A stretch of 35,475 nucleotides of DNA from Desulfobacterales bacterium (GTDB taxonomy: Bacteria; Desulfobacterota; Desulfobacteria; Desulfobacterales; SpSt-501). Position 1 is the first letter of the stretch; each line of letters starts with the position of its first letter. Location of the stretch: the NCBI GenBank assembly GCA_025454275.1, contig JALOOS010000001.1:1-35475 (forward strand), in the 5' to 3' direction. The notes beneath the pieces were generated by a model. It did no database searches, had not been told where the DNA came from, and was given only the letters and a program-made list of their open reading frames with translations. Shown in pieces: positions 1 to 8,121 of this stretch. Position numbers and translations under genes: made by a program.

Positions 1-1
1 C

Positions 2-1219
2 GATTCCGTCGATGAAAGCTCCAGCCAGGTCGTCAAGCTCGTCGACCAGGTGATCATCGCCGCCTACCGCAAGAACGCCTCCGACATCCACATCGAGCCC
101 TCCGTGGTGACCAAGGCGACCACGATCCGCTTCCGCCTGGACGGGGTGTGCCAGGAGTACATGAAGGTCCCCAACGCGATGGTGCGCGGGATCGTCTCGC
201 GCATCAAGATCATGTCCAACCTGGACATCGCCGAGCGGCGCCTGCCCCAGGACGGCAAGATCAAGTTCCGCCGCAAGGGGGTGCCGGCCTTTGAAATGCG
301 GGTCGCAACCCTTCCCACCGCGGGCGGCTTCGAGGACGTGGTGCTGCGCATCCTCGCCTCGGCCGGCGCCATGAAGATCGACGAGATGGGGCTCACCGAT
401 CGCAACCTGGATGTGATCCGGCGCGTCATCGTCAAACCCTACGGGTTGATTCTGGCCGTCGGGCCGACCGGCTCGGGCAAGACGACGACCCTGCACGGAC
501 TGCTCGGCCACATCAACAAACCCGGGGTCAAGATCTGGACCGCCGAGGATCCCATCGAAATCACCCAGCAGGGGCTGCGCCAGGTCGAAGTCAGACCGAA
601 GATCGGGCTCGACTTCGCCCGCGTGATGCGGGCCTTCCTGCGCGCCGACCCGGACGTGATCATGATCGGTGAGATGCGCGACGAGGAGACCGCCTCCATC
701 GGCATCGAGGCCTCGCTGACCGGGCACCTGGTCTTCTCCACCCTGCACACCAACAGCGCCCCCGAGACCATCACCCGCCTGCTCGACATGGGGTTGAACG
801 CGTTGAACTTCTCCGATGCCTTCCTGGGAGTGCTGGCCCAGCGCTTGGTCCGGCGGTTGTGCAGCAACTGCCGCAAGGACTTCGTCCTCAGCAAGGAGGA
901 GTTCGAAGAGCTGCAGGTCGACTACGGGCAGCAGTGGTTCCCCGCGACGGGGATCGCGTACTCCGAGAACATACGGATTTTCAAAACGGTGGGCTGCGAG
1001 AGCTGCTCCGGGACCGGCTACCGCGGCCGCATGGGGATCCACGAGCTCATGGAGGGCACCCCGGAAGTCAAGCTGATGATCAAAAAGCAGGCCAACACCG
1101 AGGAGCTCTTCAAGACGGCGATGCAGCAGGGGATGTCCACCCTCAAGCAGGACGGCATCATGAAGGTGTTCAAGGGGGTCACCGACATCTCCGAGGTGCG
1201 GCGGGTCTGTATCATGTAG
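2..1219 (+). CDS. GspE/PulE/PilB-family secretion or pilus ATPase (3' part, cut by window start)
   Basis: Hexameric ATPase that powers type II secretion or type IV pilus assembly from the cytoplasmic face of the inner membrane. The reading frame is open from base 2 with family-like residues before the first possible start (GTG at 50), so the 5' end lies outside the window. Visible motifs are ASDIHIEP (Arg-finger/Asp-box region), Walker A GPTGSGKTTT, Walker B-type DPDVIMIGEMRDEETA, and a GHLVFSTLHTN His-box. A tetracysteine zinc site follows (CSNC and, further on, CESC in a GTGYRGRMG context). PilB and GspE cannot be separated here because the N-terminal domain and neighbours are missing. rsmG starts 24 bases downstream. 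Family assignment is firm; the exact system is not. Confidence 0.93.
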   Translation, partial: DSVDESSSQVVKLVDQVIIAAYRKNASDIHIEPSVVTKATTIRFRLDGVCQEYMKVPNAMVRGIVSRIKIMSNLDIAERRLPQDGKIKFRRKGVPAFEMRVATLPTAGGFEDVVLRILASAGAMKIDEMGLTDRNLDVIRRVIVKPYGLILAVGPTGSGKTTTLHGLLGHINKPGVKIWTAEDPIEITQQGLRQVEVRPKIGLDFARVMRAFLRADPDVIMIGEMRDEETASIGIEASLTGHLVFSTLHTNSAPETITRLLDMGLNALNFSDAFLGVLAQRLVRRLCSNCRKDFVLSKEEFEELQVDYGQQWFPATGIAYSENIRIFKTVGCESCSGTGYRGRMGIHELMEGTPEVKLMIKKQANTEELFKTAMQQGMSTLKQDGIMKVFKGVTDISEVRRVCIM

Positions 1220-1242
1220 CCGGGCGCTTGCCGGTGGGTGCC

Positions 1243-1926
1243 ATGGAGATCGGTTCGCCGGAGTGGTCGGCCCTGATTGCTGCGGGCGCCCGTGCGTTCG
1301 GCCTTGCGCTGCAACCCGCGCAGGCGGCTCAAATGGCGCGCCACGCGCTCCAGGTTCTGGCGTGGAATCGCGTCACCAACCTGACCAGCGTCACCGAGCC
1401 GGCGGCGATGGCCTGCAACCATTACCTCGATTCGCTGGCGGCCGCGGCCTTCATTCCGCCGGCGGCCGCGCTGCTGGACATCGGCTCCGGGGCCGGCTTT
1501 CCGGGTATTCCCCTGCACCTGGTCTGCCCGGGGCTGGAAACCACCCTGATCGATGCCTCCCGTAAAAAGGTGAGTTTTTTGAAACAGGCCATCCGCGAGC
1601 TGAAGCTGACGCGGATCAGCGCCCTGCACGTCCGTGCGGAGGAGCTGGCCGGCCGCGGGGCGGAGGCGCCGCGCTACACCGTCGTTGTGAGCCGGGCGCT
1701 CAGTGGGACCGAATCCTTCGTGCGTATGGCGCTGCCCCTCTTGGCCGACGGCGGCCGGATCCTCGCCATGAAGGGGCGAATGGGGGTGGAGGAGGTTTCG
1801 GCGCTGGAGCGTTCGGCCCGGAGCGGGGAGTTCGGCGCGGCGTTGTCTGTGCGGCGCTGCGGTTACCGGGTTACGGGGCTTGCCTGCGAACGCTCGCTTC
1901 TCATCTTCGAGCGAATCGACGGTTGA
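1243..1926 (+). CDS. rsmG: 16S rRNA (guanine-N7) methyltransferase RsmG (GidB)
   Basis: Uses S-adenosylmethionine to methylate N7 of the guanine equivalent to G527 of 16S rRNA. The 227-aa product has the family's NLTSVTEP segment followed by the SAM-binding DIGSGAGFPGIPL loop (about residues 79-91), a LIDASRKKVSFLKQA strand-helix, and a VVSRAL motif. The ATG at 1243 was chosen because it gives a family-like N terminus; a GTG at 1234 in the same frame would add three residues. It follows the secretion ATPase by 24 bases and may be co-transcribed with it. Slightly longer than the usual 205-210 residues, with the extra at the N terminus. Confidence 0.93.
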   Translation: MEIGSPEWSALIAAGARAFGLALQPAQAAQMARHALQVLAWNRVTNLTSVTEPAAMACNHYLDSLAAAAFIPPAAALLDIGSGAGFPGIPLHLVCPGLETTLIDASRKKVSFLKQAIRELKLTRISALHVRAEELAGRGAEAPRYTVVVSRALSGTESFVRMALPLLADGGRILAMKGRMGVEEVSALERSARSGEFGAALSVRRCGYRVTGLACERSLLIFERIDG

Positions 1927-1995
1927 TCTGCGCAGCTTCGGGGCGGATCGCAGCCTCCTCGGCCGGCTGTGACTGTGGTGCGGGGGCCGGCCGGC

Positions 1996-2472
1996 TCAGC
2001 CCGCAAGCGCGACCAGCTCGGCCCGGGCCGTCCCCCCGGCGATCGAGAGCAGCGCGACGCAGGGTTTCTCTCCGTAGCGGGGGGCGCCGGCGCTGCCGGG
2101 GTTGACGTAGAGGACCCCGTTCCGGGTCTCGACCATCGAGCGGTGGGTGTGACCGGCCACCACGGCGGCGGGATCGTGCGGTGCGGGGTGGAGCCGGGCG
2201 AGGTCGTGGATGAGGTGAATGACCATGCCGCCGGCGTGGACGGTTTCGTGCTGGGGCAGGCGGCCGGCCCAGGGCCCGTTGTCCATGTTGCCCTGCACGG
2301 CGACGACCGGCGCAACGGCCTCCAGGCGGAGCAGGATGCTCTCGGCGCCGATGTCGCCGGCGTGAAGAATCAGGTCCACCCCGCGAAACACCTCCTCCAC
2401 ATCTGAAGGCAGGTACCCGTGGGTGTCCGATAGGACCCCCAGGCGGTAGGCGGCTTTCGGCGGCAATACCAT
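1996..2472 (-). CDS. YfcE/MJ0936-type metallophosphoesterase
   Basis: Small calcineurin-like phosphodiesterase of 158 aa. The metal-binding signatures are in order: SDTHG (15-19), HAGD ending at Asp40, GNMD (61-64), HLIHD (86-90) and GHTH (107-110). Members hydrolyse phosphodiester bonds with Mn2+ or similar metals; the physiological substrate is usually unknown. The start at 2472 is chosen because the family core begins at LGVLSDTHG; an upstream in-frame ATG at 2529 would add 19 residues with no family character. It is convergent with rsmG across 69 bases. No good Shine-Dalgarno sequence is visible before either start. Confidence 0.88.
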   Translation of the reverse strand: MVLPPKAAYRLGVLSDTHGYLPSDVEEVFRGVDLILHAGDIGAESILLRLEAVAPVVAVQGNMDNGPWAGRLPQHETVHAGGMVIHLIHDLARLHPAPHDPAAVVAGHTHRSMVETRNGVLYVNPGSAGAPRYGEKPCVALLSIAGGTARAELVALAG

Positions 2473-2605
2473 AGGAGGTGAATTTAGCCGATGCGGGTTG
2501 CTGCTGTCAACGGTCTCATCGAGCGGCACCCGGCGCCCGAGGCCGCCCGCCCTCGCGGCAAGCCGGCTGCTGCAGCGCCCGGTCGCGCTGCCCGATCGAA
2601 TCGGT

Positions 2606-2632
2606 TTGACAGCCCCTCTTTTTTTTTATATT
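2606..2632 (+). promoter_or_regulatory. sigma-70-type promoter before the universal stress gene
   Basis: A perfect TTGACA (2606-2611) is followed after 15 bases by TATATT (2627-2632); TATTTC with a 17-base spacer is the alternative -10. It lies about 65 bases upstream of the start at 2697 in AT-rich DNA that contrasts with the GC-rich flanks. Confidence 0.6.
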
Positions 2633-2696
2633 TCTGCCGCGGTCGTCTGGTGTGGTGATCGTGATTGAACCCTTCCCGCGCAGGAGGAGTGAACCC

Positions 2697-3089
2697 ATGA
2701 AGATCCTGGTCGGTTACGATGGCAGCAACGTTGCGAAAGAGGCGCTCAAGCTCGCCCGGCGTCACGCCCGCGCCTTCGGGGCCGGCGTGGACATCGTCAC
2801 CTCCATGGAGAGCGGCACGGAGGGCGAGCAGCGGGCCATCGACGATGCCGAGCGCGGGTTGGAATGGGCCAAGACCCTTTTTGATGAAAAAGGGATCCCC
2901 TGCAAAACCCACCTCCTGATCCGCGGCATGTCGCCGGGCGAGGATCTGGTCCAGTTCGCACGGGAGCACGAAATCGATGAGATCGTGGTCGGCGTCAAGC
3001 GGCGTTCCAAGGTCGAAAAGATCCTCATGGGCTCAACCGCCCAGTACGTGGTCCTGCAGGCCCCGTGCCCGGTCGTGTCGGTGAAGTAG
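2697..3089 (+). CDS. universal stress protein (UspA family)
   Basis: Single-domain Usp protein of 130 aa, cytoplasmic, usually a dimer, often ATP-binding and induced under stress or growth arrest. It starts with the typical KILVGYDGS strand and ends with the APCPVVSVK strand. The nucleotide-binding loop is recognisable as G99-x2-R102-x9-G112-S113; the second glycine of the usual G-x2-G-x9-G-S pattern is Arg102, so ATP binding may be altered. The start ATG follows a strong GGAGGA ribosome-binding site at 2683-2688. Single gene with its own promoter; the stop is followed by a hairpin-forming repeat. Confidence 0.93.
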   Translation: MKILVGYDGSNVAKEALKLARRHARAFGAGVDIVTSMESGTEGEQRAIDDAERGLEWAKTLFDEKGIPCKTHLLIRGMSPGEDLVQFAREHEIDEIVVGVKRRSKVEKILMGSTAQYVVLQAPCPVVSVK

Positions 3090-3168
3090 CGCGCCTCTCG
3101 CCCGGCGCCGATTCAAGGCCGGGGCGGCCGGGAAAAGAGAGAACGGTTCCGGGACCCCATGCGGCATT

Positions 3169-3279
3169 CGGGGTCGGAATCGGTATCGGTATCGTCCCTT
3201 GCGCGCATGCCGGCCGGCTGTTTGCTTGCCAACTTCAAGAATCGATACCGGACCCGATACCGACTCCGACCCCGATCGG
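3169..3279. repeat. GGTATC-type inverted tandem-hexamer element, copy 1
   Basis: The convergent gap 3090-3310 holds an imperfect inverted repeat. The left arm (about 3169-3194) reads GGGGTCGGAATCGGTATCGG with a further GGTATC unit. The right arm (about 3241-3279) is GATACC units ending in CCGACCCCGATCGG, the reverse complement of the left. About 46 bases separate the arms. Both arms are built on the hexamer GGTATC/GATACC, so a transcript from either strand could fold into a long hairpin between the stress gene and the ABC permease gene. A related copy lies at 20820-20951. Function unknown; a bidirectional terminator or REP-like element is possible. Confidence 0.7.
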
Positions 3280-3310
3280 TGCCTAATGTAACCGGGTCCC
3301 CCCTTCGTGC

Positions 3311-4219
3311 TCAGCCTCCCGAACGTCGGCGGCGCAGGCCGGCCTCCAGCCGCTGAAACCCCGCCGAACAGCCGAAAGTCAAGATGAAATAAAGGCCGGT
3401 GATGGTGATCCAGGTCTCGAAGGTCAGGTAGGTGGCCGCCATCAGCTCCATGCCCCGGAAGGTCAGCTCCGGCACCGAGATCACCGACACGATGGCCGAG
3501 TCCTTGATGGTTGAGATAAACTGCCCCCCCAGCGGGGGCAGGATGCGCTGCACCGCCTGGGGCAGGATGATGTGGCGCATGCGCTGCCAGGCGCTGAAGC
3601 CGAGCGCCGCGGCGGCCTCGCGCTGGCCCTGCTCGATCGACCGGATCCCCGCCCGCACGATCTCGGTGATATACGCCCCCTCGAAAATGGATAGCGTCAG
3701 CACCGCCGAAACGAACGCGGCCGCCTGTCCGGGCGGGGCCGCCAGCAGCGCGAAGAGACGCTGCACGGCCTCCGGCTGCCCCCGCAGGTGCAGTTCCAGG
3801 CCGGTCGCGGGCAGGAGCTGGTCGCCGATGAAGAAATAAAAAATGAAAATGAGGACGAGCGGCGGGGTGTTGCGCATGAGCTCGACATACGCGGCGGCCG
3901 ACAGGCGCCGGAACCGGCTGTGGCTCGCGCGCATCAGCCCCATGAAGACCCCGATCAAGGTGGCAAGCACGGTGGCCCACACGCTCAGGCGGACGGTCAT
4001 CGCGAAACCGTCCATGAGCACATTGGCCACGTACCGCCCGGCGTCGGCGTCGTAGCGGAAAAGGTACTGGGGGATCGCCCCCCACTCCCACTGGTAGTTC
4101 AACCCCAGTCGGATGCGGTAGAAGAAATAGGCGGCCGCGGCGGCCATGCCGGCCGCGATCAGGAGATCCAGCCATCCGAATCGGGTGCGCCGGGTGATCA
4201 CTTCAGCAGGCTTTTCCAT
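3311..4219 (-). CDS. polar amino-acid ABC transporter permease (HisM/GlnP type)
   Basis: Inner-membrane permease of 302 aa of the HEQRo (His/Glu/Gln/Arg/opine) class. An N-terminal hydrophobic segment (LLIAAGMAAAAAYFFY) precedes the core with the YVELMRNTPPLVLIFIFYF signature. The EAA loop contacting the ATPase is EAAAALGFSAWQRMRHIILP. The ATG at 4219 overlaps the end of the binding-protein gene by 22 bases; a GTG at 4201 would instead give a 4-base GTGA overlap and lose six residues. Last gene of the apparent operon. Compared with simple HisM-type permeases it has an extra stretch between the first segments (about residues 130-160). Confidence 0.92.
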   Translation of the reverse strand: MEKPAEVITRRTRFGWLDLLIAAGMAAAAAYFFYRIRLGLNYQWEWGAIPQYLFRYDADAGRYVANVLMDGFAMTVRLSVWATVLATLIGVFMGLMRASHSRFRRLSAAAYVELMRNTPPLVLIFIFYFFIGDQLLPATGLELHLRGQPEAVQRLFALLAAPPGQAAAFVSAVLTLSIFEGAYITEIVRAGIRSIEQGQREAAAALGFSAWQRMRHIILPQAVQRILPPLGGQFISTIKDSAIVSVISVPELTFRGMELMAATYLTFETWITITGLYFILTFGCSAGFQRLEAGLRRRRSGG

Positions 4220-5034
4220 TCCTGGGTGTCGAACCAGTAGTGCTTGCGCTCGGCCAGCCACCCCTCGGCCTCCACCACCCGGATCCAGTTGTCGAAGACA
4301 TTCAAGGTGTCCACGTCCCCTTTGCGCAGGGCAAAGCCGATGGGCTCGCGGGTGATGGTTCCGGCCACGGGCAGAAAGAATTTGTCCGGCTGGCTGAGGG
4401 CCAGCTCCGTCGGCAGGGGAATCCCGGCCAGCAGGGCGTGGACCTTGCCGTTGGCGAGCTCCTGGATGACCTGGGACTCGTCGTCGAAGAGGCGTTTCTG
4501 CGCCTTGGGCAGGAATTTCTCAACGGCCATGGCCGCCGTGGATCCCAGCCGGGCGGTCACCACCACCTCCGGCTTGTTGAAATCCTCCAGGCGGCTGAAG
4601 CCGGCGGCCATCTGCTTGTGGGCCACGATCCCGACCCCGGAATAGTCGTACGGGATGGTGAAGTTCACCTTGAGGTTGCGCTGCGGCAGGATGCCCATTC
4701 CGCCGATGATGACGTCGAACTTTCCGGTCAGCAGGGCCGGGATGATGCCCGCCCACTTGGTGGGGACGAACTCGACCTTCACGCCCAGCTCCTTGGCGAG
4801 GCGGGTGGCGACATCGATTTCGAAACCGATGAGCCGGCCGGTCTTGTCCGTCATGGCCCAGGGCACGAAGGTGGACATGCCCACGCGCAGCACCCCGCGT
4901 TTGATCACCTGCTCGATCGTGCTCTCCTCGGTCAGCTTGCGCTGAATCTCTCCGCTCTCGCCGCTGCCCGGCAGGCCGAGGGCCACGGCCAGGGCGAGGA
5001 TGGCGGCGGCCATCATCAACATCCCTCTTTTCAT
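4198..5034 (-). CDS. amino-acid ABC transporter substrate-binding protein
   Basis: Periplasmic solute-binding protein of 278 aa, family 3 (SBP_bac_3). A signal peptide covers about residues 1-25 (MKRG, a long Ala/Leu stretch, GSGESG). The mature part opens with a typical GVLRVGMSTFVPWAM strand, then GRLIGFEIDVATRLAKELG and the FDVIIGGMGI hinge motif. Members bind polar amino acids; the ligand (glutamate, glutamine, cystine or other) cannot be told from sequence alone. A clear AAGGAGG precedes the ATG. It sits between two permease genes and overlaps the downstream one. Confidence 0.93.
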   Translation of the reverse strand: MKRGMLMMAAAILALAVALGLPGSGESGEIQRKLTEESTIEQVIKRGVLRVGMSTFVPWAMTDKTGRLIGFEIDVATRLAKELGVKVEFVPTKWAGIIPALLTGKFDVIIGGMGILPQRNLKVNFTIPYDYSGVGIVAHKQMAAGFSRLEDFNKPEVVVTARLGSTAAMAVEKFLPKAQKRLFDDESQVIQELANGKVHALLAGIPLPTELALSQPDKFFLPVAGTITREPIGFALRKGDVDTLNVFDNWIRVVEAEGWLAERKHYWFDTQEWKSLLK

Positions 5035-5082
5035 GGTGCCTCCTTTATGGGTTAGGGTCCCCGGCGCCGGCGGCGGCGCCGC

Positions 5083-5895
5083 TCAACGCTTGATCGTTCG
5101 CTCGCAGGCCGCCACCGCCGCCGATAGGGCGAAGGTGATGAGGAGGTAAACGGCGGCGACCGTGAACCAGACTTCGAAGACCAGGAAGGTCTCGGCGACG
5201 ATGGCCTGGCCCTGCATGGTCAGGTCGTAGATCGCGATCGTGCTGACCAGGGCCGAGTCCTTGACCAGCGACACCGCCTGGCTGGTCAAGGGCGGCAGGA
5301 TGTGCCGCAGCGCCTGGGGCAGGATCACCAGTCGGTAGGTGCGCCAGGTGCCCAGCCCCAGGCTGTAGGCCGCCTCCCACTGGCTGCGGTGGATCGAGAG
5401 GATGCCGGCGCGGAAGATTTCAGAGGCGTAGGCCCCTTCAAAGAGGCTCAATGCGAGAACGGCCGAGGTGAAGGCGCTGATCTCGAGCACGGGGGAGAGC
5501 ACGAAGTAGATGAAGAAGAGCTGAACCAGCAGCGGCGTGTTGCGGACCAGCTCCAAGTAGGCCCGGGCCGTCATCCGGCCGAGCGGGGCCCCGGAGAGAC
5601 GCAGCAGGGCGGTGGTGAGCCCCAGGCCGAAGGCGAGGACAAGGCTGACGAGGGTGATCTGAAACGTGACGCCCAAGCCGCGCAGCAGGGGCCCGGCCGC
5701 GACTCCGGCCGCGGTGACCTCGAAAAAATAACGGGGGAGCCGGAACCACTGCCAGTGGTAACCGAGGGCCTCGGTCGAACGCGCCATGAACCAGATCAGG
5801 GCGGCCGCCACGGCGGCGAATTTAAGACCGTCGGTCAGCAGCGGCCGCCACCGGCGGGCGGGGGGCGGCCCTGGCCCTGTGCGTGCGGTGTCCAT
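5083..5895 (-). CDS. polar amino-acid ABC transporter permease (HisQ/GlnP type)
   Basis: Inner-membrane permease of 270 aa, partner of the permease at 3311-4219. It has the YLELVRNTPLLVQLFFIYF signature, a SLFEGAYASEIFRAGI segment, and the EAA loop EAAYSLGLGTWRTYRLVILP. An N-terminal hydrophobic anchor lies at about residues 24-40. The ATG follows AAGGTGAGG at a suitable distance. The gene starts 38 bases after the UPF0210 stop and ends 48 bases before the binding-protein gene. No ATP-binding subunit gene accompanies the two permeases in this window. Confidence 0.92.
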   Translation of the reverse strand: MDTARTGPGPPPARRWRPLLTDGLKFAAVAAALIWFMARSTEALGYHWQWFRLPRYFFEVTAAGVAAGPLLRGLGVTFQITLVSLVLAFGLGLTTALLRLSGAPLGRMTARAYLELVRNTPLLVQLFFIYFVLSPVLEISAFTSAVLALSLFEGAYASEIFRAGILSIHRSQWEAAYSLGLGTWRTYRLVILPQALRHILPPLTSQAVSLVKDSALVSTIAIYDLTMQGQAIVAETFLVFEVWFTVAAVYLLITFALSAAVAACERTIKR

Positions 5896-5933
5896 GCCGG
5901 AATCCTCACCTTACCGGCCGCCGCCGGCGCCCT

Positions 5934-7307
5934 TCAGTTCCTCAGGCTGTGGATGGGGGCGGGGATCAGGCCGCCGCGGCGGATGAAGCGGTTCTCGCCG
6001 CCCCCGTTGTTGACGGGGATGATCGTGGAGTGCCCCATCAGTCCGCCGAAAAAGGCCTTGTCCCCGGCGCGCTTGCCCGGTACCGGAATCAGGCGGGCGG
6101 CGGTGGTCTTGTTGTTGACGACCCCGATGGCCATTTCATCCGCGATGATCGCCGCAATCGTCTCCGCGGTGGTGTCACCCGGGATGGCCACCATGTCCAG
6201 ACCGACGGAGCAGACACTGGTGATGGCTTCGAGCTTCTCCAGGCAGAGCAGGCCGTTGCCGGCCGCCTCGGAGATGTTGAGATCCTCGCTCACGGGGATG
6301 AAGGCCCCGCTCAGCCCCCCCACCCGCGAGCTGGCGAAGGCACCGCCTTTTTTGACGGCATCGTTCAGCAGGGCCAGGGCGGCGGTGGTGCCCGGCACGC
6401 CGATCGCCCGCAGACCGAGACTCTGGAAGATCTCCCCCACGCTGTCGCCCACATTGGGGGTCGGGGCGAGCGATAGGTCCACCACGCCGAAGCGGATGCC
6501 GAGGCTTTCGGCCACCTCGCGGCCGATCAGCTCCCCGACGCGCGTCACGCGGTAGGAGGTTTTCTTGATCAGCTCCGAGAGGCCGCCCAGGTCCATGGCA
6601 GGGTCGGACTTCAGGGCGCGGTCGATGGCCTTTTTGACGACGCCGGGTCCGCTGACCCCCACGTTGATGACCGCATCCGCCTCCCCGATCCCGAGATAGG
6701 CGCCGGCCATGAACGGGATGTCCTCCGGGATGTTGGCGAAGATGCAAAGCTTCGTGCAAGCCGCTCCGTCCCGCTCGGCGGTCAGCTCCGCCGCCCGTTT
6801 CACGCTGCGCCCCATGCGCAACACGGCGTCCATGTTGATGCCGGCGCGGGTCGAGGCCACGTTGACCGAGGCGCAGACACGATCGGTGACGCTGAGCGCC
6901 TCGGGGATCGCCTCGATCAGCGACCGGTCTCCGCGCGCGAGTCCCTTCTCCACCAGAGCGGAAAACCCGCCGATGAAATCCACGTGGACCTCGCGCGCCA
7001 CAGCGTCCAGGGTGCGGGCCAGCTCCACCAGCTCCTCCGGGGCGAGGGCGGCCCCGACCACGGCCAGGGGGCTGACGGCGATGCGCTTGTTGACCACCGG
7101 GATTCCGTACTTCTGTCCGATGCGGTCGCAGACCGGCACCAGGTTGCCGGCCAGGCCGAGGATCCGCTCGGCGACCCGCCGCCGCACCTGGGGCAGGTCG
7201 CCCCCGGCGCAGTCGAGCAGGTTGACCCCGAGCGTGACCGTGCGCACGTCGAGGTGTTCGTTCTTGAGCATTTCCAAGGTGGAGAGAATTTCGCGCTGGG
7301 TCAGCAT
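5934..7307 (-). CDS. UPF0210 (DUF711) family protein, unknown function
   Basis: Conserved protein of 457 aa, close to the usual family length. Recognised by its N terminus (REILSTLEMLKNEHLDVRTV) and by the segments VPVCDRIGQKYGIPVVNKRI, DFIGGFSALVEKG, GVSGPGVV and DLSLAPTPNVGDSVGEI. Older annotations link the fold loosely to pyruvate formate-lyase, but no glycyl-radical motif is seen and the function is not established. The ATG at 7307 is preferred over far upstream in-frame codons, which would run antisense-like through the ACT gene. It begins 17 bases after the ACT-domain gene; this pairing is widespread, so the two proteins probably act together. Confidence 0.9.
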   Translation of the reverse strand: MLTQREILSTLEMLKNEHLDVRTVTLGVNLLDCAGGDLPQVRRRVAERILGLAGNLVPVCDRIGQKYGIPVVNKRIAVSPLAVVGAALAPEELVELARTLDAVAREVHVDFIGGFSALVEKGLARGDRSLIEAIPEALSVTDRVCASVNVASTRAGINMDAVLRMGRSVKRAAELTAERDGAACTKLCIFANIPEDIPFMAGAYLGIGEADAVINVGVSGPGVVKKAIDRALKSDPAMDLGGLSELIKKTSYRVTRVGELIGREVAESLGIRFGVVDLSLAPTPNVGDSVGEIFQSLGLRAIGVPGTTAALALLNDAVKKGGAFASSRVGGLSGAFIPVSEDLNISEAAGNGLLCLEKLEAITSVCSVGLDMVAIPGDTTAETIAAIIADEMAIGVVNNKTTAARLIPVPGKRAGDKAFFGGLMGHSTIIPVNNGGGENRFIRRGGLIPAPIHSLRN

Positions 7308-7324
7308 GGGCGGCGTCTCTTTTC

Positions 7325-7876
7325 TCAGATGCGGTGCAGGGCTTCGAAAATATTGCGGTGCTGAAGGATCAGATCGAGCTGCAACGACCGGGCCCGGGTG
7401 CGCAGCTCCGCCGCCAACGCCTGGACATCGACGGCGTGCGGGACGTCCACCTCGTAGATCATGATGTTGTCGCCGGGCTCCTCGCCGCCCTTGAACACCG
7501 CCTGGAGATGGGTGATGTTGACCCCGTGCCGGGCGATGACCTCGGAGATATCGGCGACGAGCCCCTTGCGGTCCGGCCCACGGGTGGTGATGACAAACGG
7601 CTCGCTGGCGGCGGTGCCGGGCGCCTCCCCGTGCTCGCAGGGCTTGGTGTGCACGGTGAGCGCCAGGGGCGAGAGCCGCGACTCCAGCGTGCGGTGCAGC
7701 TCCGCGGCGCTCATCCCCGCCGGCATGGAGACGATGAAGATGCCTGCGAACTCGGTCTGCAGCATCGTCTGGCTCACATTTTCGATGTTGCAGCTCTGCT
7801 CGCAGAGAACCCGCGACACGGCGGCGACGATGCCCGGGCGGTCCCGGCCCAGAATCGACAGGATGGCCTTGCTCAT
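7325..7876 (-). CDS. double ACT-domain protein (GcvR-like/UPF0237)
   Basis: 183-aa cytoplasmic protein with two ACT domains. The first opens with ILSILGRDRPGIVAAVSRVL (about 5-24), the second with FVITTRGPDRKGLVADISEV (about 94-113). Each is followed by an NI-x-V/HL-Q strand typical of small-molecule-binding ACT folds. A GGAAGGAT ribosome-binding site lies just before the ATG at 7876. First gene of an apparent operon with the UPF0210 protein and possibly the amino-acid transporter, which would suit a sensor of amino acids; that role is inference. Confidence 0.88.
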   Translation of the reverse strand: MSKAILSILGRDRPGIVAAVSRVLCEQSCNIENVSQTMLQTEFAGIFIVSMPAGMSAAELHRTLESRLSPLALTVHTKPCEHGEAPGTAASEPFVITTRGPDRKGLVADISEVIARHGVNITHLQAVFKGGEEPGDNIMIYEVDVPHAVDVQALAAELRTRARSLQLDLILQHRNIFEALHRI

Positions 7877-7941
7877 GGGATATCCTTCCGGCCCGAGAGT
7901 GCCAGGGCACGACCGGGCATGGCGGTTGTGATGAAGGACCA

Positions 7942-7969
7942 TTTGTATCAAACCCCCGCCGGGTGTCAA
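7942..7969 (-). promoter_or_regulatory. sigma-70-type promoter for the ACT/UPF0210 operon
   Basis: On the minus strand TTGACA (7969-7964) is followed after 16 bases by TACAAA (7947-7942), about 65 bases upstream of the ACT gene start. Both boxes are good matches. Confidence 0.6.
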
Positions 7970-8026
7970 CCGGCCTCAGGGGACGGCCGAGAGCGGGATG
8001 CCCGCCGCGGCCGGTATCCATCAGAA

Positions 8027-8114
8027 GGATGCGGGATGCAAATGGGATACGGCATCTGGAATGCTGCAACCGTGAACCGTGAACCCGGAACCCATTATCG
8101 CGCATCTTCCATCC
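8027..8114. repeat. decayed inverted repeat with tandem GTGAACC heptamers
   Basis: The 388-base gap 7877-8264 holds two promoters and this element. The left arm (8027-8052, GGATGCGGGATGC then AAATGGGATACGG) is an imperfect reverse complement of the right arm (8085-8114, CCGGAACCCATTATCG then CGCATCTTCCATCC). Between them is a direct duplication of GTGAACC at 8072-8085. Matches are partial, so this may be a degenerate member of the same structural class as the elements at 3169 and 31798. Confidence 0.4.
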
Positions 8115-8121
8115 TGAACCC

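Noticed and set aside
3169..3279. CRISPR-like array from the repeated GGTATC units
   Set aside because: Units are 6 bases long, contiguous and inverted, with no spacers and no cas genes.
3033..4175. 380-codon open frame overlapping the ABC permease gene on the same strand
   Set aside because: Out-of-frame reading of the permease gene, Arg/Gly/Pro-rich; it also runs through the repeat element and the stress gene end.
7308..8105. N-terminal extension of the UPF0210 frame
   Set aside because: The extension overlaps the ACT gene out of frame; family length and the ATG at 7307 agree.
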